Source: Puniceibacterium sp. IMCC21224 | Lineage (GTDB): Bacteria; Pseudomonadota; Alphaproteobacteria; Rhodobacterales; Rhodobacteraceae | Assembly (NCBI RefSeq): GCF_001038505.1 | Contig: NZ_LDPY01000001.1 | Coordinates: 3,410,001 to 3,474,000 of the forward strand | Length of the DNA: 64,000 nucleotides | Reading direction: 5' to 3' | Part shown: one piece after another, positions 35,903-44,769 of the stretch | How positions within the stretch are numbered: position 1 is the stretch's first letter | Layout: each line of letters opens with the position of its first letter | The notes under the pieces: generated by a model | What the model was told of the DNA's origin: nothing | What the model saw: the letters and a program-made list of their open reading frames with translations, nothing else | Databases searched by the model: none | Made by a program: the position numbers and the translations under genes

Positions 35903-36382
35903 TCAGACCGGCAGGGCGGTTGTCTTGAGCACTGTGCGCAACGCAAACGATGATTGCATCTGCGCCACCCCCGGAAGACGGGTCAGGTATTGCCGGTGGA
36001 TACGGGCAAAATCCTCGGTATCTTCTGCCACAATCTTGAGCAGATAGTCCGCCGATCCCGCCATCAGATGACATTCCAGCACGTCCGGTACGCGTTTCAC
36101 GGCCTTCTCAAAGGCTTCTAGTACTTCATCCGCCTGAGTCGTCAGCTTGATCTCAACAAACACCGTGGTGTGCAGATGCAGTTTGCGCGCATTCAGCAGC
36201 GCAACATAGTCGCCAATCACCCCCTCGATCTCGAGCCGCTGCACCCGCCGGTGACAGGCCGAGGCGGACAGATTCACCGACTCCGCCAGTTCGGCGTTCG
36301 ACATCCGCCCGCGTTTCTGCAGGGCCCGTAGGATACGACGGTCGGTGTCGTCGAGGTCGATCTGAGAGATTCCTTCGATCAA
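35903..36382 (-). CDS. Lrp/AsnC family regulator divergent from alanine dehydrogenase
   Basis: A 159-residue Lrp/AsnC regulator. The N-terminal winged helix-turn-helix (about residues 10-60) includes DTDRRILRALQKRGRMSNAE and ACHRRVQRLEIEGVI; the C-terminal RAM ligand domain holds VPDVLECHLMAGSADYLLKI. No ATG or GTG precedes the HTH in frame. The only conventional start is TTG at 36382, bounded upstream by an in-frame stop, and it lacks an obvious ribosome site. The divergent pair Lrp/ald is common, and such regulators (AldR-like) respond to alanine and control ald; that role is inferred. Confidence 0.9.
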   Translation of the reverse strand: MIEGISQIDLDDTDRRILRALQKRGRMSNAELAESVNLSASACHRRVQRLEIEGVIGDYVALLNARKLHLHTTVFVEIKLTTQADEVLEAFEKAVKRVPDVLECHLMAGSADYLLKIVAEDTEDFARIHRQYLTRLPGVAQMQSSFALRTVLKTTALPV

Positions 36383-36498
36383 GGACGCAATTGGCGCAGA
36401 ATTCTTCGACTGTTTACGCTATCAGCAGGACTATTTCACCAAGAAATTGCGCGCCCGCTACCCCACCCTGTCAGACAGTCAACCCAAGGAGACCATAG

Positions 36499-37617
36499 AT
36501 GAAAATCGGCTGCCCGACCGAAATCAAACCGCAAGAGTTCCGTGTCGGCATCACCCCAGCGGCGGCGCAAGAGGCCGTGGCCCACGGCCATACCGTGGTC
36601 ATGCAGGTCGGCGCAGGGCTGGGATCGGGCTTTGACGATGCGGATTATCGCGCTGCAGGTGCCACGCTGGTCGATACCGCAGAGCAGGTGTTCGCGACCG
36701 CAGACATGATCGTCAAGGTCAAGGAACCGCAAGCGGTCGAACGTAAACTGCTGCGCGACGGGCAGATCCTGTTCACCTATCTGCATCTGGCGCCTGACCC
36801 CGACCAGACCCGCGACCTCATTGCGTCGGGCGCGACTTGCATCGCGTACGAGACGGTGACTGACGACCGGGGTGGCCTGCCGCTGCTGGCGCCGATGTCC
36901 GAGGTTGCTGGCCGACTGGCGCCACAGGTCGGGGCCTGGACGCTGCAAAAGGCCAATGGTGGTCGCGGTGTGCTGTTGGGCGGCGTACCCGGTGTTCTGC
37001 CTGCCAAAGTGCTGGTGATCGGCGGCGGCGTTGTCGGCACACATGCGGCACGTGTCGCTGCGGGGATGGGCGCCGATGTGACCGTTCTGGACCGATCGCT
37101 GCACCGCATGCGCTATCTCGACGATGTGTTCGGCGGCGTGTTCAAGACCGGCTATGCCAGCGCCGCCCGCACCGCCGATATGGTCGCCGAGGCGGATATG
37201 GTCATCGGCGCCGTGCTTGTCCCCGGTGCAGCCGCGCCCCGGCTGGTGACGCGGACGCAACTGTCCACCATGAAGCCCGGCGCGGCCATCGTCGATGTTG
37301 CCATCGACCAGGGCGGTTGTTTTGAAACCTCGCGCGCCACCACCCATCAGGATCCGATCTACGACGTCGACGGGATCATGCATTACTGCGTCGCCAATAT
37401 GCCCGGCGCGGTGGCCCGCACGTCGACCCTCGCCCTTGGGAACGCAACCCTGCCTTTCATGCTGGCGCTGGCTGACAAGGGTTGGAAGGACGCATGCGCC
37501 GATGATCCGCACCTGCTGAACGGGTTGAATGTCCATGCAGGCAAACTGACCTATTTTGCGGTGGGCAAGGCGCTGGGGCTGGATGTGACCGCGCCGCAAG
37601 TCGCGCTCAAACTCTGA
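36499..37617 (+). CDS. ald: Alanine dehydrogenase
   Basis: A 372-residue NAD-dependent L-alanine dehydrogenase, interconverting L-alanine with pyruvate, ammonium and NADH. The N-terminus MKIGCPTEIKPQEFRVGITP holds the conserved substrate Arg. The signature VKVKEPQAVERKLLRDGQIL includes the catalytic Lys region, and the NAD fold is VLVIGGGVVGTHAARVA near residue 170. Further segments are HPLL-type MHYCVANMPGAVARTSTLAL and the C-terminal NGLNVHAGKLTY. AAGGAG precedes the ATG. It is divergent from an Lrp regulator and ends at a bidirectional terminator. Confidence 0.96.
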   Translation: MKIGCPTEIKPQEFRVGITPAAAQEAVAHGHTVVMQVGAGLGSGFDDADYRAAGATLVDTAEQVFATADMIVKVKEPQAVERKLLRDGQILFTYLHLAPDPDQTRDLIASGATCIAYETVTDDRGGLPLLAPMSEVAGRLAPQVGAWTLQKANGGRGVLLGGVPGVLPAKVLVIGGGVVGTHAARVAAGMGADVTVLDRSLHRMRYLDDVFGGVFKTGYASAARTADMVAEADMVIGAVLVPGAAAPRLVTRTQLSTMKPGAAIVDVAIDQGGCFETSRATTHQDPIYDVDGIMHYCVANMPGAVARTSTLALGNATLPFMLALADKGWKDACADDPHLLNGLNVHAGKLTYFAVGKALGLDVTAPQVALKL

Positions 37618-37629
37618 GCCACAACGACA

Positions 37630-37655
37630 AAAGGCCGGGCGCAAACCCGGCCTTT
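37630..37655. terminator. Bidirectional terminator between ald and mscL
   Basis: Perfect 10-bp stem aaaggccggg (37630-37639) and cccggccttt (37646-37655), loop of six, between convergent genes. The A/T-rich ends of the stem give short T-tails on both strands. Confidence 0.8.
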
Positions 37656-37674
37656 CGCAAATCTGTCGCGTCGT

Positions 37675-38097
37675 TTACTTTTTCAGGGCGTCACGGATTT
37701 CCAGCAGCACGTCCAGTTCGCTCGGACCGGCTGGGGCCTCTGGTGTGACCTCTTCTGCGGGCACAGCAGACGCTTTAATCCGGTTGACCATCTTGACCAG
37801 CATAAACACCACAAAGGCGACGATCAGAAAATTGATCACGGCCATGATGAATTTGCCAATGGCGAACACCGGGGCGCCCGCCTCGACCGCGGCGGCCAGC
37901 GATGCATACTCGCTTCCGTCCAGCGTGTAGAACCAGCCGGAAAAGTCAATGCCGCCGGTGAACAGCGCGATAAACGGGTTGATAATATCACCCACAAGCG
38001 ACGTCACAATCGCAGTAAAGGCTGCGCCGATGATGATACCAACGGCCATGTCCATGACATTGCCCTTGGCGATGAAATCTTTAAATTCGTTGATCAT
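37675..38097 (-). CDS. mscL: Large-conductance mechanosensitive channel
   Basis: A 140-residue MscL, the homopentameric emergency valve opened by membrane tension on osmotic downshock. The N-terminal amphipathic helix and first membrane helix ([20 protein letters not shown]) hold the Gly-rich pore constriction. A periplasmic loop ([13 protein letters not shown]) and the second helix ([20 protein letters not shown]) follow, then a charged cytoplasmic helix ([14 protein letters not shown]). Length and layout fit the family. It is convergent with ald and lies downstream of ytoQ on the same strand. Confidence 0.96.
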   Translation of the reverse strand: MINEFKDFIAKGNVMDMAVGIIIGAAFTAIVTSLVGDIINPFIALFTGGIDFSGWFYTLDGSEYASLAAAVEAGAPVFAIGKFIMAVINFLIVAFVVFMLVKMVNRIKASAVPAEEVTPEAPAGPSELDVLLEIRDALKK

Positions 38098-38247
38098 GTG
38101 TGTCCCTACACCAATATCCTCAGAGTCGATTTTCGACGTCTATTGGTGCAGCAAAGAGCATATTCAGGATGTCTTCACAACGATTGTTCCCGGTTTGCAG
38201 AGCGGCCAACGCCGTTTCATCGTAACGTCACTTTGAATTAATCCGCT

Positions 38248-38697
38248 CTAGCCTGACAATTTCCCGGTCAACACGTAGCGCAGGATTTCGACCACTTGCG
38301 CCGGTTCACGCGCCACGGCGAGGGCTGCGGCATTGATCTCTTTCAGCGCGTGATCGTGGTCGGGTTGCTGCAGGATGATCAGCGATTTGCCCAGCGCGGC
38401 AGCACAGCCGGCGTCGAACGCAGCGTTCCACTGACGGTATTTCTCACCAAAGCGCACCACGACCACATCCGCATCAGCAATGCCTTTGCGGGTGCGGATG
38501 GCGTTGACCATCGCGCCCTTATGGTCATGCCAGTACTTGTCGCTTTCAGCGCCCAGGATCGCCACACCGCAATCGTCGCTGGCCCCGTGATCCGTTACCG
38601 GACTGTCAAAGGTCACGTCCAGCCCCTGCGCGCCCGCGATGATCTGTTCGCGCCAATCGGTGTGGATCTCTCCGGACAGATAAACGTTCAATCCCAT
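38248..38697 (-). CDS. YtoQ family protein
   Basis: A 149-residue member of the uncharacterised YtoQ family, which looks like a nucleoside 2-deoxyribosyltransferase-type Rossmann fold. It begins with NVYLSGEIHTDWREQI and continues with FDSPVTDHGASDDCG and VVVRFGEKYRQWNAAFDAG; the last segment resembles the GTAxEi/YA region of that fold. No reaction is established. The ATG at 38697 follows GGAGGGAG; the upstream in-frame extension is rejected. It stands between pheT and mscL, all leftward. Confidence 0.85.
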   Translation of the reverse strand: MGLNVYLSGEIHTDWREQIIAGAQGLDVTFDSPVTDHGASDDCGVAILGAESDKYWHDHKGAMVNAIRTRKGIADADVVVVRFGEKYRQWNAAFDAGCAAALGKSLIILQQPDHDHALKEINAAALAVAREPAQVVEILRYVLTGKLSG

Positions 38698-38795
38698 GCG
38701 GCTCTCCCTCCGTGATGTGTTATGCGTCAGATAGGGGCGCATCACGCGCCCCTGTGCCTGTAAAATCTAAGTCACAACTGCGAAAGGCAAGCCCG

Positions 38796-41192
38796 TCAGC
38801 TGCGCAGTGTGCCGCCTGTCGCCTTGGTCACCTTATCGACGATCTTGGCCGACACCGCCTCGATATCTGCCTCTTTCAGGGTCTTTTCGACAGGTTGCAA
38901 ACGCACGGTCATGGCGATGGATTTCTTGCCTTCCCCCAGCGCGCCACCGATGAATTCATCGAACACCCGAACATCGGCAATCAGCGCCTTGTCCGCGCCC
39001 GTGGCGGCATTCACCAATGTCAGCGCCTCGACATTGCTGTCGACGACAAAGGCGAAATCTCGATCAACAGGTTGCAGATCATTGAGGACAAGAGCCGAGC
39101 GCGTGGCCGTCGTCCTGCGTGGCAACGGGATCTCGGAGGGCCAGAGCGCGAAGCCCACGGCGGGCCCTTTGACATCAAGCGCTTGCAACACCTTTGGGTG
39201 CAATTCGCCGTACACGCCCAGCACCTTTTTCGGACCCAGGCAAATCATGCCATGACGCCCAGGATGCCACCAGCCCGCTGCCCCGCGCAGAATCTGCACC
39301 TTGGCCGGGGCGCCCATCGCCGCCAGAACCGCTTCGGCATCCGCCTTGACGTCATACAGGTCGACGCTGCGCGATTCGCCGTGCACATCCTTTGGACCCG
39401 TCCGGCCAATCCGCAGACCGACAACCTGCAATTTCTGCTCGCCTGGTTCACCGCCGCCAAAGGTCGCTCCGACCTCGAACAATGCCTGATCGGGGAATCC
39501 CCGCGCCTGATTTCGGGCCGCCGCCTGCAAAAGCCCAGGCAGCAGATCGGGACGCAGATGGCTCATTTCCGAGCTGATCGGATTGGCCAGCATGGTGGCG
39601 TCATCCCCACCGCCAAAGAGCGTCGCCGCCGCCTTGTCGATAAAGCTGTAAGTCACGCATTCGTTGTAGCCCAGCGCAACAGTGGTGCGCCGCGCTGACT
39701 GTTCGCGCCGTTGCAGCGGCGACAGGATCGGACGCGGCACACCGGAGTGAGTGCGCGGCAACGGCACTCCCTTGAGTTTGGTCAGGGATGCGACGCGCGC
39801 CACCTCTTCGACCAGGTCCGCCTCGCCCAGCACATCCGGGCGCCAGCTGGGCACATGTGCCATATTGCCTTCAAGCCGGAACCCCAGCGCGGTCAGCGTC
39901 TGGCGCTGCTCGGATTCCGGGATCTCCATCCCGACCAACGACACCACGCGGCGCGGATCCAGTTTATACGCGCGCGATGTGTCGGGCACCGTGCCAGCTA
40001 CGACCAGCTCGGATGCTTCGCCCCCCGCGTGATCCAGGATCATCTGCGTCGCGAGTTCGATACCGTTTGGCGTAAAGGCAGGGTCGATACCACGTTCAAA
40101 CCGATAGCGGGCGTCTGAATTGATCTTGAGCGCGCGACCAGTGTAGGCGGTACGGATCGTGTCGAAATAGGCCGCCTCGATGAATACATTTGTGGTCGCA
40201 GGCGTGACGCCCGTGGCCAGCCCCCCCATCACGCCGCCGATGGATTCAACGCCCGCATCATCCGAGATCAGCGTCATACCCGGATCGAACGTATACGTTT
40301 TCTCGTCCAGGCCAACCATCGTTTCGCCGCCCAGCGCACGGTGAACCCGCAGACCGCCCTGCACCTTGTCGGCGTCAAAGACGTGCAACGGCCGGTTGCG
40401 GTCATAGGTAAAGAAATTGGTCACATCGACAAGGAATGATATCGGCCGCAGACCGATGGCCCGCAGCAGGTCCTGCAACCATTCCGGACTGGGGCCATTC
40501 GTAACACCACGGATCACACGGCCATAAAACACCGGACAGGCCTCTAACGTGTCAGCGTCGATCGTTACCGAAATCGGGCAGTCAAAGCTGCCCTGAACCG
40601 GTGCGTTGCCTTTGGACTTGAGCTGCCCGATGTCCCGAGCCGCCAGATCGCGGGCGATACCGCGCACGCCCAGAGCATCGGGACGGTTGGGCGTAATCGC
40701 AATCTCGATCACCGGATCCACCTTGGCAGGCGCATTTTTGGCAAGCCAGTCGGTAAAGGTCTGGCCCACTTCGCCGGACGGCAATTCGATGATGCCATCA
40801 TGCTCTTCGGACAGCTCCATCTCGCGTTCGGAACACATCATGCCGTAGCTGTCGACGCCGCGGATCTTGCCGACACCAATGGTGGTGTCGATGCCCGGCA
40901 CATAGGTGCCCGGTTTCGCCACAACCACCGTGATCCCGGCGCGCGCGTTCGGCGCACCGCAGATGATCTGAAGCGTCCCGTCGTCCGTAGCCACCTGACA
41001 AACTTGCAATTTGTCCGCATCCGGGTGCTTCTCCGCCGAAAGCACCTTGCCGATGGTAAAGGATTCAAGTTTTTTCACGGGGTTCTCGACCCCTTCAACC
41101 TCGAGTCCCAGGTCGGTCAGCGTATCGGTGATCTCGTCAAGGGGGGCACTCGTTTCGAGGTGTTCCTTGAGCCAGGAAAGCGTGAATTTCAT
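38796..41192 (-). CDS. pheT: Phenylalanine--tRNA ligase, beta subunit
   Basis: A 798-residue PheRS beta subunit, which together with PheS charges tRNA-Phe. An N-terminal EMAP-II-like tRNA-binding domain (about residues 40-150, with HPDADKLQVCQV) is followed by the B3/B4 editing domain, B5, the catalytic-like core and the C-terminal ferredoxin-fold anticodon-binding domain (starting near PRRTTATRSALVLNDLQPVDRDFAFVVD and ending GEGKKSIAMTVRLQP). Length is normal. pheS lies 1.2 kb upstream on the same strand, with a VPLPA-CTERM gene and its terminator between them, so pheT probably needs its own promoter in the 120 bases after 41192. Confidence 0.96.
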   Translation of the reverse strand: MKFTLSWLKEHLETSAPLDEITDTLTDLGLEVEGVENPVKKLESFTIGKVLSAEKHPDADKLQVCQVATDDGTLQIICGAPNARAGITVVVAKPGTYVPGIDTTIGVGKIRGVDSYGMMCSEREMELSEEHDGIIELPSGEVGQTFTDWLAKNAPAKVDPVIEIAITPNRPDALGVRGIARDLAARDIGQLKSKGNAPVQGSFDCPISVTIDADTLEACPVFYGRVIRGVTNGPSPEWLQDLLRAIGLRPISFLVDVTNFFTYDRNRPLHVFDADKVQGGLRVHRALGGETMVGLDEKTYTFDPGMTLISDDAGVESIGGVMGGLATGVTPATTNVFIEAAYFDTIRTAYTGRALKINSDARYRFERGIDPAFTPNGIELATQMILDHAGGEASELVVAGTVPDTSRAYKLDPRRVVSLVGMEIPESEQRQTLTALGFRLEGNMAHVPSWRPDVLGEADLVEEVARVASLTKLKGVPLPRTHSGVPRPILSPLQRREQSARRTTVALGYNECVTYSFIDKAAATLFGGGDDATMLANPISSEMSHLRPDLLPGLLQAAARNQARGFPDQALFEVGATFGGGEPGEQKLQVVGLRIGRTGPKDVHGESRSVDLYDVKADAEAVLAAMGAPAKVQILRGAAGWWHPGRHGMICLGPKKVLGVYGELHPKVLQALDVKGPAVGFALWPSEIPLPRRTTATRSALVLNDLQPVDRDFAFVVDSNVEALTLVNAATGADKALIADVRVFDEFIGGALGEGKKSIAMTVRLQPVEKTLKEADIEAVSAKIVDKVTKATGGTLRS

Positions 41193-41314
41193 CGGTCCAG
41201 CTCGCGTTGATTACGTTTGGCCCGTCCTTAACGGATCAGGCCCGACGGGGAAAGGGCCGTCTGGTTTACCCCCGTCCGGCTGCCAACCAGTGCAACTGAG
41301 CCTTTGAAAGCAAA

Positions 41315-41334
41315 CAGGGCGCCGTAGCGCCCTG
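41315..41334 (-). terminator. Terminator of the VPLPA-CTERM gene
   Basis: Perfect 8-bp stem cagggcgc (41315-41322) and gcgccctg (41327-41334) with a four-base loop. Read on the minus strand it is followed by TTTGCTTT. It lies 26 bases after the CTERM stop codon and before pheT. Confidence 0.75.
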
Positions 41335-41359
41335 AAAAAGCCGTGCAATCCTGTCCGGG

Positions 41360-42085
41360 CTAGGCTTTGCGGCGCAGCCGGGTGACACCGATGGCACCCA
41401 ATCCAAGCAGCAGCAGCGGCAGACCTGCGGGCAAAGGCACCGCGCTTGGTCCGGCCACGTACGGGCTCGCATCGGCGGTGATGATCCGCAAATCGCCGAC
41501 ATGGGACGAACTGGATCCGCGCGATGTATCGCCGACATATCGACCGCTGTAATACCTGCCAGTTGTAAAGTCGCTGTTACGCGAACTGACTAGGTTATAC
41601 CCGCCAGAGTTCGATGCACCGTCCCGCACCCTGCCATTGGTATTTTCGAAATCGACGATCAGGCCGCCACCCGCGAACGAAAACGCAGACGTGGCCACAA
41701 ACTGAATGTCAAAGTTTCCCATGATCGTATCGCCCCGTGTCGATGGTGCGATGGTGCCAAGCGAGAGAAATCCGTTGCTGTCGACACGGGTCCCGCCGTT
41801 GGTCGTTGTCGCGCCAAGAGACAGTGACAGCGACAGATCATAATCGTTCACGCCCATTGTATCGAAGGCGATGATATCGCCAACGCTCAGACTGAAGGCC
41901 GCGATATCCTGATAGATGAACCCCATATGCGTACCATAGCTGTCCGGGCAGCCGAACGGGATGCAGTTGCCAGAATTCTTGGATGTCCCGTCATATGTGG
42001 CGGTTGCAGCGTGGGCCGCAGTCGCCCCGGCCATCAGGGTAAGGCTCAGCGCCAGGCGGCTAAGTGAGTTGGATATCGACATCAT
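41360..42085 (-). CDS. VPLPA-CTERM sorting domain-containing secreted protein
   Basis: A 241-residue exported protein of unknown function. It has a Sec signal peptide (about residues 1-27, LALSLTLMAGATAAHA) and a Gly/Ser/Asn-rich beta body. The C-terminal sorting tail is VPLPAGLPLLLLGLG followed by RLRRK: the VPLPA motif, one membrane helix and a basic end, as recognised by exosortase-type enzymes. Two adjacent ATGs (42085, 42082) follow GGAG; either may start the protein. Such proteins are usually anchored or released at the cell surface. The gene splits the normally adjacent pheS and pheT and has its own terminator. Confidence 0.88.
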   Translation of the reverse strand: MMSISNSLSRLALSLTLMAGATAAHAATATYDGTSKNSGNCIPFGCPDSYGTHMGFIYQDIAAFSLSVGDIIAFDTMGVNDYDLSLSLSLGATTTNGGTRVDSNGFLSLGTIAPSTRGDTIMGNFDIQFVATSAFSFAGGGLIVDFENTNGRVRDGASNSGGYNLVSSRNSDFTTGRYYSGRYVGDTSRGSSSSHVGDLRIITADASPYVAGPSAVPLPAGLPLLLLGLGAIGVTRLRRKA

Positions 42086-42421
42086 TCTTCTCCTTTTCGC
42101 GGCGGCTGAAGCCAGGGGGGCGGGTCAAGCTTTGAGAACGAGATCGCTCAAATTTGTGTCAATTTTAGAGCATTTGATTTGAGTATAGGACACAGTTTGT
42201 TTCCAAACGCGCGCGCAGGCGCCCATGCTCAAGGCGGGGATGCGGTCTGCTGGCTGTGTATCGCGCTGGCAATCGGGGCCACAGCGGCGCAACGATCACG
42301 ACCGTTCGTGTCCCCAACTTTCTGCAGAACGTGAGGCATTATCGAGATATCCCAACGCCTTAGTGCCTGGCGTCGGAACCCTCGCTGGGTTATCAGACCG
42401 ATGCGGGCCGGGCCCTGTCAG
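42086..42421 (-). promoter_or_regulatory. Intergenic region between pheS and the VPLPA-CTERM gene
   Basis: These 336 bases hold no supported gene. On the minus strand, near the CTERM gene, lie TTGACA (42157-42162) and an upstream TATACT (about 42182-42187). A 7-bp inverted repeat (ctcaaat 42147-42153, atttgag 42177-42183) frames the TTGACA, which is suggestive of a regulated promoter. I cannot pair the boxes at 16-18 bases with confidence. The left 100 bases are markedly more AT-rich than the surroundings. Confidence 0.4.
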
Positions 42422-43495
42422 TTATCGCGACAACCCACCGTGCAGCGTCGGCACGTCGAGCGAGGCAAAGCCGTAATGCCGCAGCCAGCGCAGGTCTGAA
42501 TCAAAGAACGCGCGCAGGTCGGGCATGCCGTATTTCAGCATCGCGATGCGGTCGATGCCCATGCCAAAGGCAAAACCCTGCCATTGTTCGGGATCCACTC
42601 CGGCCGCGCGCAGCACATGGGGATGCACCATCCCGGACCCCAGCACCTCGAGCCAGCCGTCGCCTTCGCCGATCCGCAATTGCCCATCGATCCACGAACA
42701 CTGAATGTCAACTTCGGCCGACGGTTCGGTAAACGGGAAATGCGAGGCGCGAAACCGCGTCTTGATCCCGTCGACCTCAAAAAAGGCGGCAAAGAATTCC
42801 TCAAGCACCCATTTCAGGTTCGCCATCGAGATATCCTTGTCGATGGCCAGACCTTCGACCTGATTGAACATCGGAGTATGGGTTTGATCGTAATCGGCCC
42901 GGTAGACGCGGCCCGGGGCTATGATGCGGCAGGGTACGCCGTGCTGCTCCATATGACGGATCTGCACCGGGCTGGTGTGCGTGCGCAACACATGCGGCGG
43001 ACGGTTGTCGCCCTCGGCGCGGTGCATATAGAACGTGTCCATTTCGGCCCGCGCGGGGTGGTGGCCGGGGATGTTCAGCGCGTCGAAATTGTACCAATCG
43101 GTGTCAACCTGCGGACCTTCGGCGACAGAAAAGCCCATGTCGGCAAAGATCGCGGTCACTTCCTCGGTCACCTGGCTGACAGGATGGATCGTGCCAATCG
43201 GGTGGCTGCGCCCCGGCAGCGTCACGTCCAGCCATTCGGTTCGCAGGCGTTCGTCCAAAGCAGCATCCGCCAACCCGGCTTTCTTGGCCGCGAGCGCCGA
43301 GTTGATCTCGTCCTTGAGCGCATTGAGTGCGGGACCGGCAGTCTGGCGTTCCTCGGGCGTCATGCGGCCCAGCTCGCGCATTTGCAGGCTGATTTCGCCC
43401 TTTTTGCCCACGGCGCTGACGCGCAACTCTTCCAGTGTGGATTCGGTTGCGGCCCCGGCAATCAGATCGAGGTATTTTTTGCGCAGATCGTCCAT
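42422..43495 (-). CDS. pheS: Phenylalanine--tRNA ligase, alpha subunit
   Basis: A 357-residue PheRS alpha subunit, a class II aminoacyl-tRNA synthetase catalytic chain. An N-terminal coiled-coil (about residues 1-90) precedes the catalytic core. The core contains [20 protein letters not shown], motif 1, [20 protein letters not shown], motif 2 around [20 protein letters not shown], and motif 3 ([18 protein letters not shown]). Length is normal. It is downstream of rpmI-rplT on the same strand, separated by a terminator, and is split from pheT by an unrelated gene. Confidence 0.96.
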   Translation of the reverse strand: MDDLRKKYLDLIAGAATESTLEELRVSAVGKKGEISLQMRELGRMTPEERQTAGPALNALKDEINSALAAKKAGLADAALDERLRTEWLDVTLPGRSHPIGTIHPVSQVTEEVTAIFADMGFSVAEGPQVDTDWYNFDALNIPGHHPARAEMDTFYMHRAEGDNRPPHVLRTHTSPVQIRHMEQHGVPCRIIAPGRVYRADYDQTHTPMFNQVEGLAIDKDISMANLKWVLEEFFAAFFEVDGIKTRFRASHFPFTEPSAEVDIQCSWIDGQLRIGEGDGWLEVLGSGMVHPHVLRAAGVDPEQWQGFAFGMGIDRIAMLKYGMPDLRAFFDSDLRWLRHYGFASLDVPTLHGGLSR

Positions 43496-43595
43496 GTGCG
43501 GCCCTTTCAGATCGTTGTGCTTCCCCTAGCGCGCGGACCGGTGCAGCGCAAGCCGATGGCCCGCAATTGACCCGCCACCCGTCGGGACCCTGAAC

Positions 43596-43627
43596 GAAAA
43601 ACGCCGCCCCAAGGGGACGGCGTTTTC
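43596..43627. terminator. Terminator between rplT and pheS
   Basis: A long stem, aaaacgccg-cccc against gggg-acggcgtttt, with a two-base loop and A/T ends. It lies just after the rplT stop codon and can act on the leftward rplT transcript; the symmetric ends make it potentially bidirectional. Confidence 0.8.
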
Positions 43628-43651
43628 GATGTCGGATGATCAGCGGACCAT

Positions 43652-44017
43652 TCAGGCGGGCAGAGCCGCCTTGGCCTGTGCCGCGATAGCATTGAACGCC
43701 TCGGGCTCGTGTACGGCGAGATCAGCCAGAACCTTGCGGTCCACTTCGATCCCGGCGAGGGCCAGACCGTTGATGAAACGCGAATATGTCAGCGTCTCGT
43801 CGAACATACGGACAGCAGCGTTGATCCGCTGGATCCACAGGGCGCGGAAGCTGCGCTTGCGGTTCTTGCGGTCACGCGTGGCGTATTGGTTTGCCTTGTC
43901 GACGGCCTGTGCGGCCACCTTGAAGGTATTCTTGCGACGACCATAATAGCCCTTGGCTTGGTCGGTAATCTTCTTGTGACGGGCGTGGGTAACAACCCCA
44001 CCTTTAACTCTTGCCAT
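43652..44017 (-). CDS. rplT: 50S ribosomal protein L20
   Basis: A 121-residue L20, an early-assembling large-subunit protein that binds 23S rRNA. The sequence is basic and typical ([20 protein letters not shown] at the start, [20 protein letters not shown], then [17 protein letters not shown]). AAGGAG precedes the ATG. It is cotranscribed with rpmI, 31 bases upstream. infC, the usual first gene of this group, is not here. Confidence 0.97.
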   Translation of the reverse strand: MARVKGGVVTHARHKKITDQAKGYYGRRKNTFKVAAQAVDKANQYATRDRKNRKRSFRALWIQRINAAVRMFDETLTYSRFINGLALAGIEVDRKVLADLAVHEPEAFNAIAAQAKAALPA

Positions 44018-44048
44018 GATCAGGCTCCTTCGTGCGGTAAGTGGTCAA

Positions 44049-44249
44049 TCAGCGGTCATAGGGCATGAAGCCCTTGATGATCTTGGCATCGGGGGCCGAC
44101 AGCGTGGTCGTCCCGCGTGCATCGCGGATGAACTTGGTGGTGCGCTTGATCATGCCATGCCGTTTTCCGGCCTGGCCTGCCATCACCTTTCCGGTGGCGG
44201 TCACTTTAAAGCGCTTCTTAGCGCTCGACTTGGTCTTCATCTTGGGCAT
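44049..44249 (-). CDS. rpmI: 50S ribosomal protein L35
   Basis: A 66-residue L35, strongly basic, beginning [20 protein letters not shown] and containing [16 protein letters not shown]. The ATG at 44249 is preceded by AAGGAG; a longer in-frame reading lacks support. It is the first gene of the rpmI-rplT unit, with a good promoter upstream at 44329-44357. Confidence 0.97.
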   Translation of the reverse strand: MPKMKTKSSAKKRFKVTATGKVMAGQAGKRHGMIKRTTKFIRDARGTTTLSAPDAKIIKGFMPYDR

Positions 44250-44328
44250 TTCCGTCTCCTTGCGTTCGGGTCGGTCGTGCGCGCGACTCGGCATGCCACG
44301 TAGGCCGGACGCGCGGGAATGAGCGGGT

Positions 44329-44357
44329 CGTATAGGGGCGGATCATGTATGATGCAA
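44329..44357 (-). promoter_or_regulatory. Sigma-70 promoter of rpmI-rplT
   Basis: On the minus strand: -35 TTGCAT (44352-44357), a 17-base spacer, -10 TATACG (44329-44334). About 80 bases separate it from the rpmI start, leaving room for a leader; I could not identify a defined L20-binding leader structure by eye. Confidence 0.7.
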
Positions 44358-44505
44358 GCGTGATCTGAATGGTCGCGGGCCAAGGCAGTGCTGTTCTGTG
44401 TCGCCAAGTTGCTGAGCCAGCTCAGGCTGAGGCATATCCAAGGCAGCACGCGGTATCACATCACCTTAGACACGCGCCGCCACGACAAGATCGCGCGACC
44501 TGCGA

Positions 44506-44736
44506 TCAGTCCAGCAACCGCCCGACCACCCCATAAAACACATGGGGTAGCTCCGAGACCCGAAAGCCACCCGGTTTGTTCTGCATCGCATTGAGGATCA
44601 GCCCACCCGCCAACACCAGGCACAACGCCGCCACCCGTGGCGGACGCTCATCCGAATAGGCCGAAATCATCGACGGAATCGAAAACAGGCCAATCACCAG
44701 CCCAATCACAAGCGTCAAATCCGGGTCGAGCATCAT
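44506..44736 (-). CDS. Small two-helix membrane protein, unknown function
   Basis: A 76-residue protein (75 if the second ATG is used) with two hydrophobic segments, TLVIGLVIGLFSIPSMISA and PPRVAALCLVLAGGLILNAM, and a short C-terminal amphipathic part. I recognise no named family. It starts 33 bases after the pyruvate kinase stop codon on the same strand, which suggests cotranscription, and the coding bias looks like that of its neighbours. Function unknown. Confidence 0.7.
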   Translation of the reverse strand: MMLDPDLTLVIGLVIGLFSIPSMISAYSDERPPRVAALCLVLAGGLILNAMQNKPGGFRVSELPHVFYGVVGRLLD

Positions 44737-44769
44737 CGCAGCAGCGCCTTTTGTAAGGACGCCCGGAGC

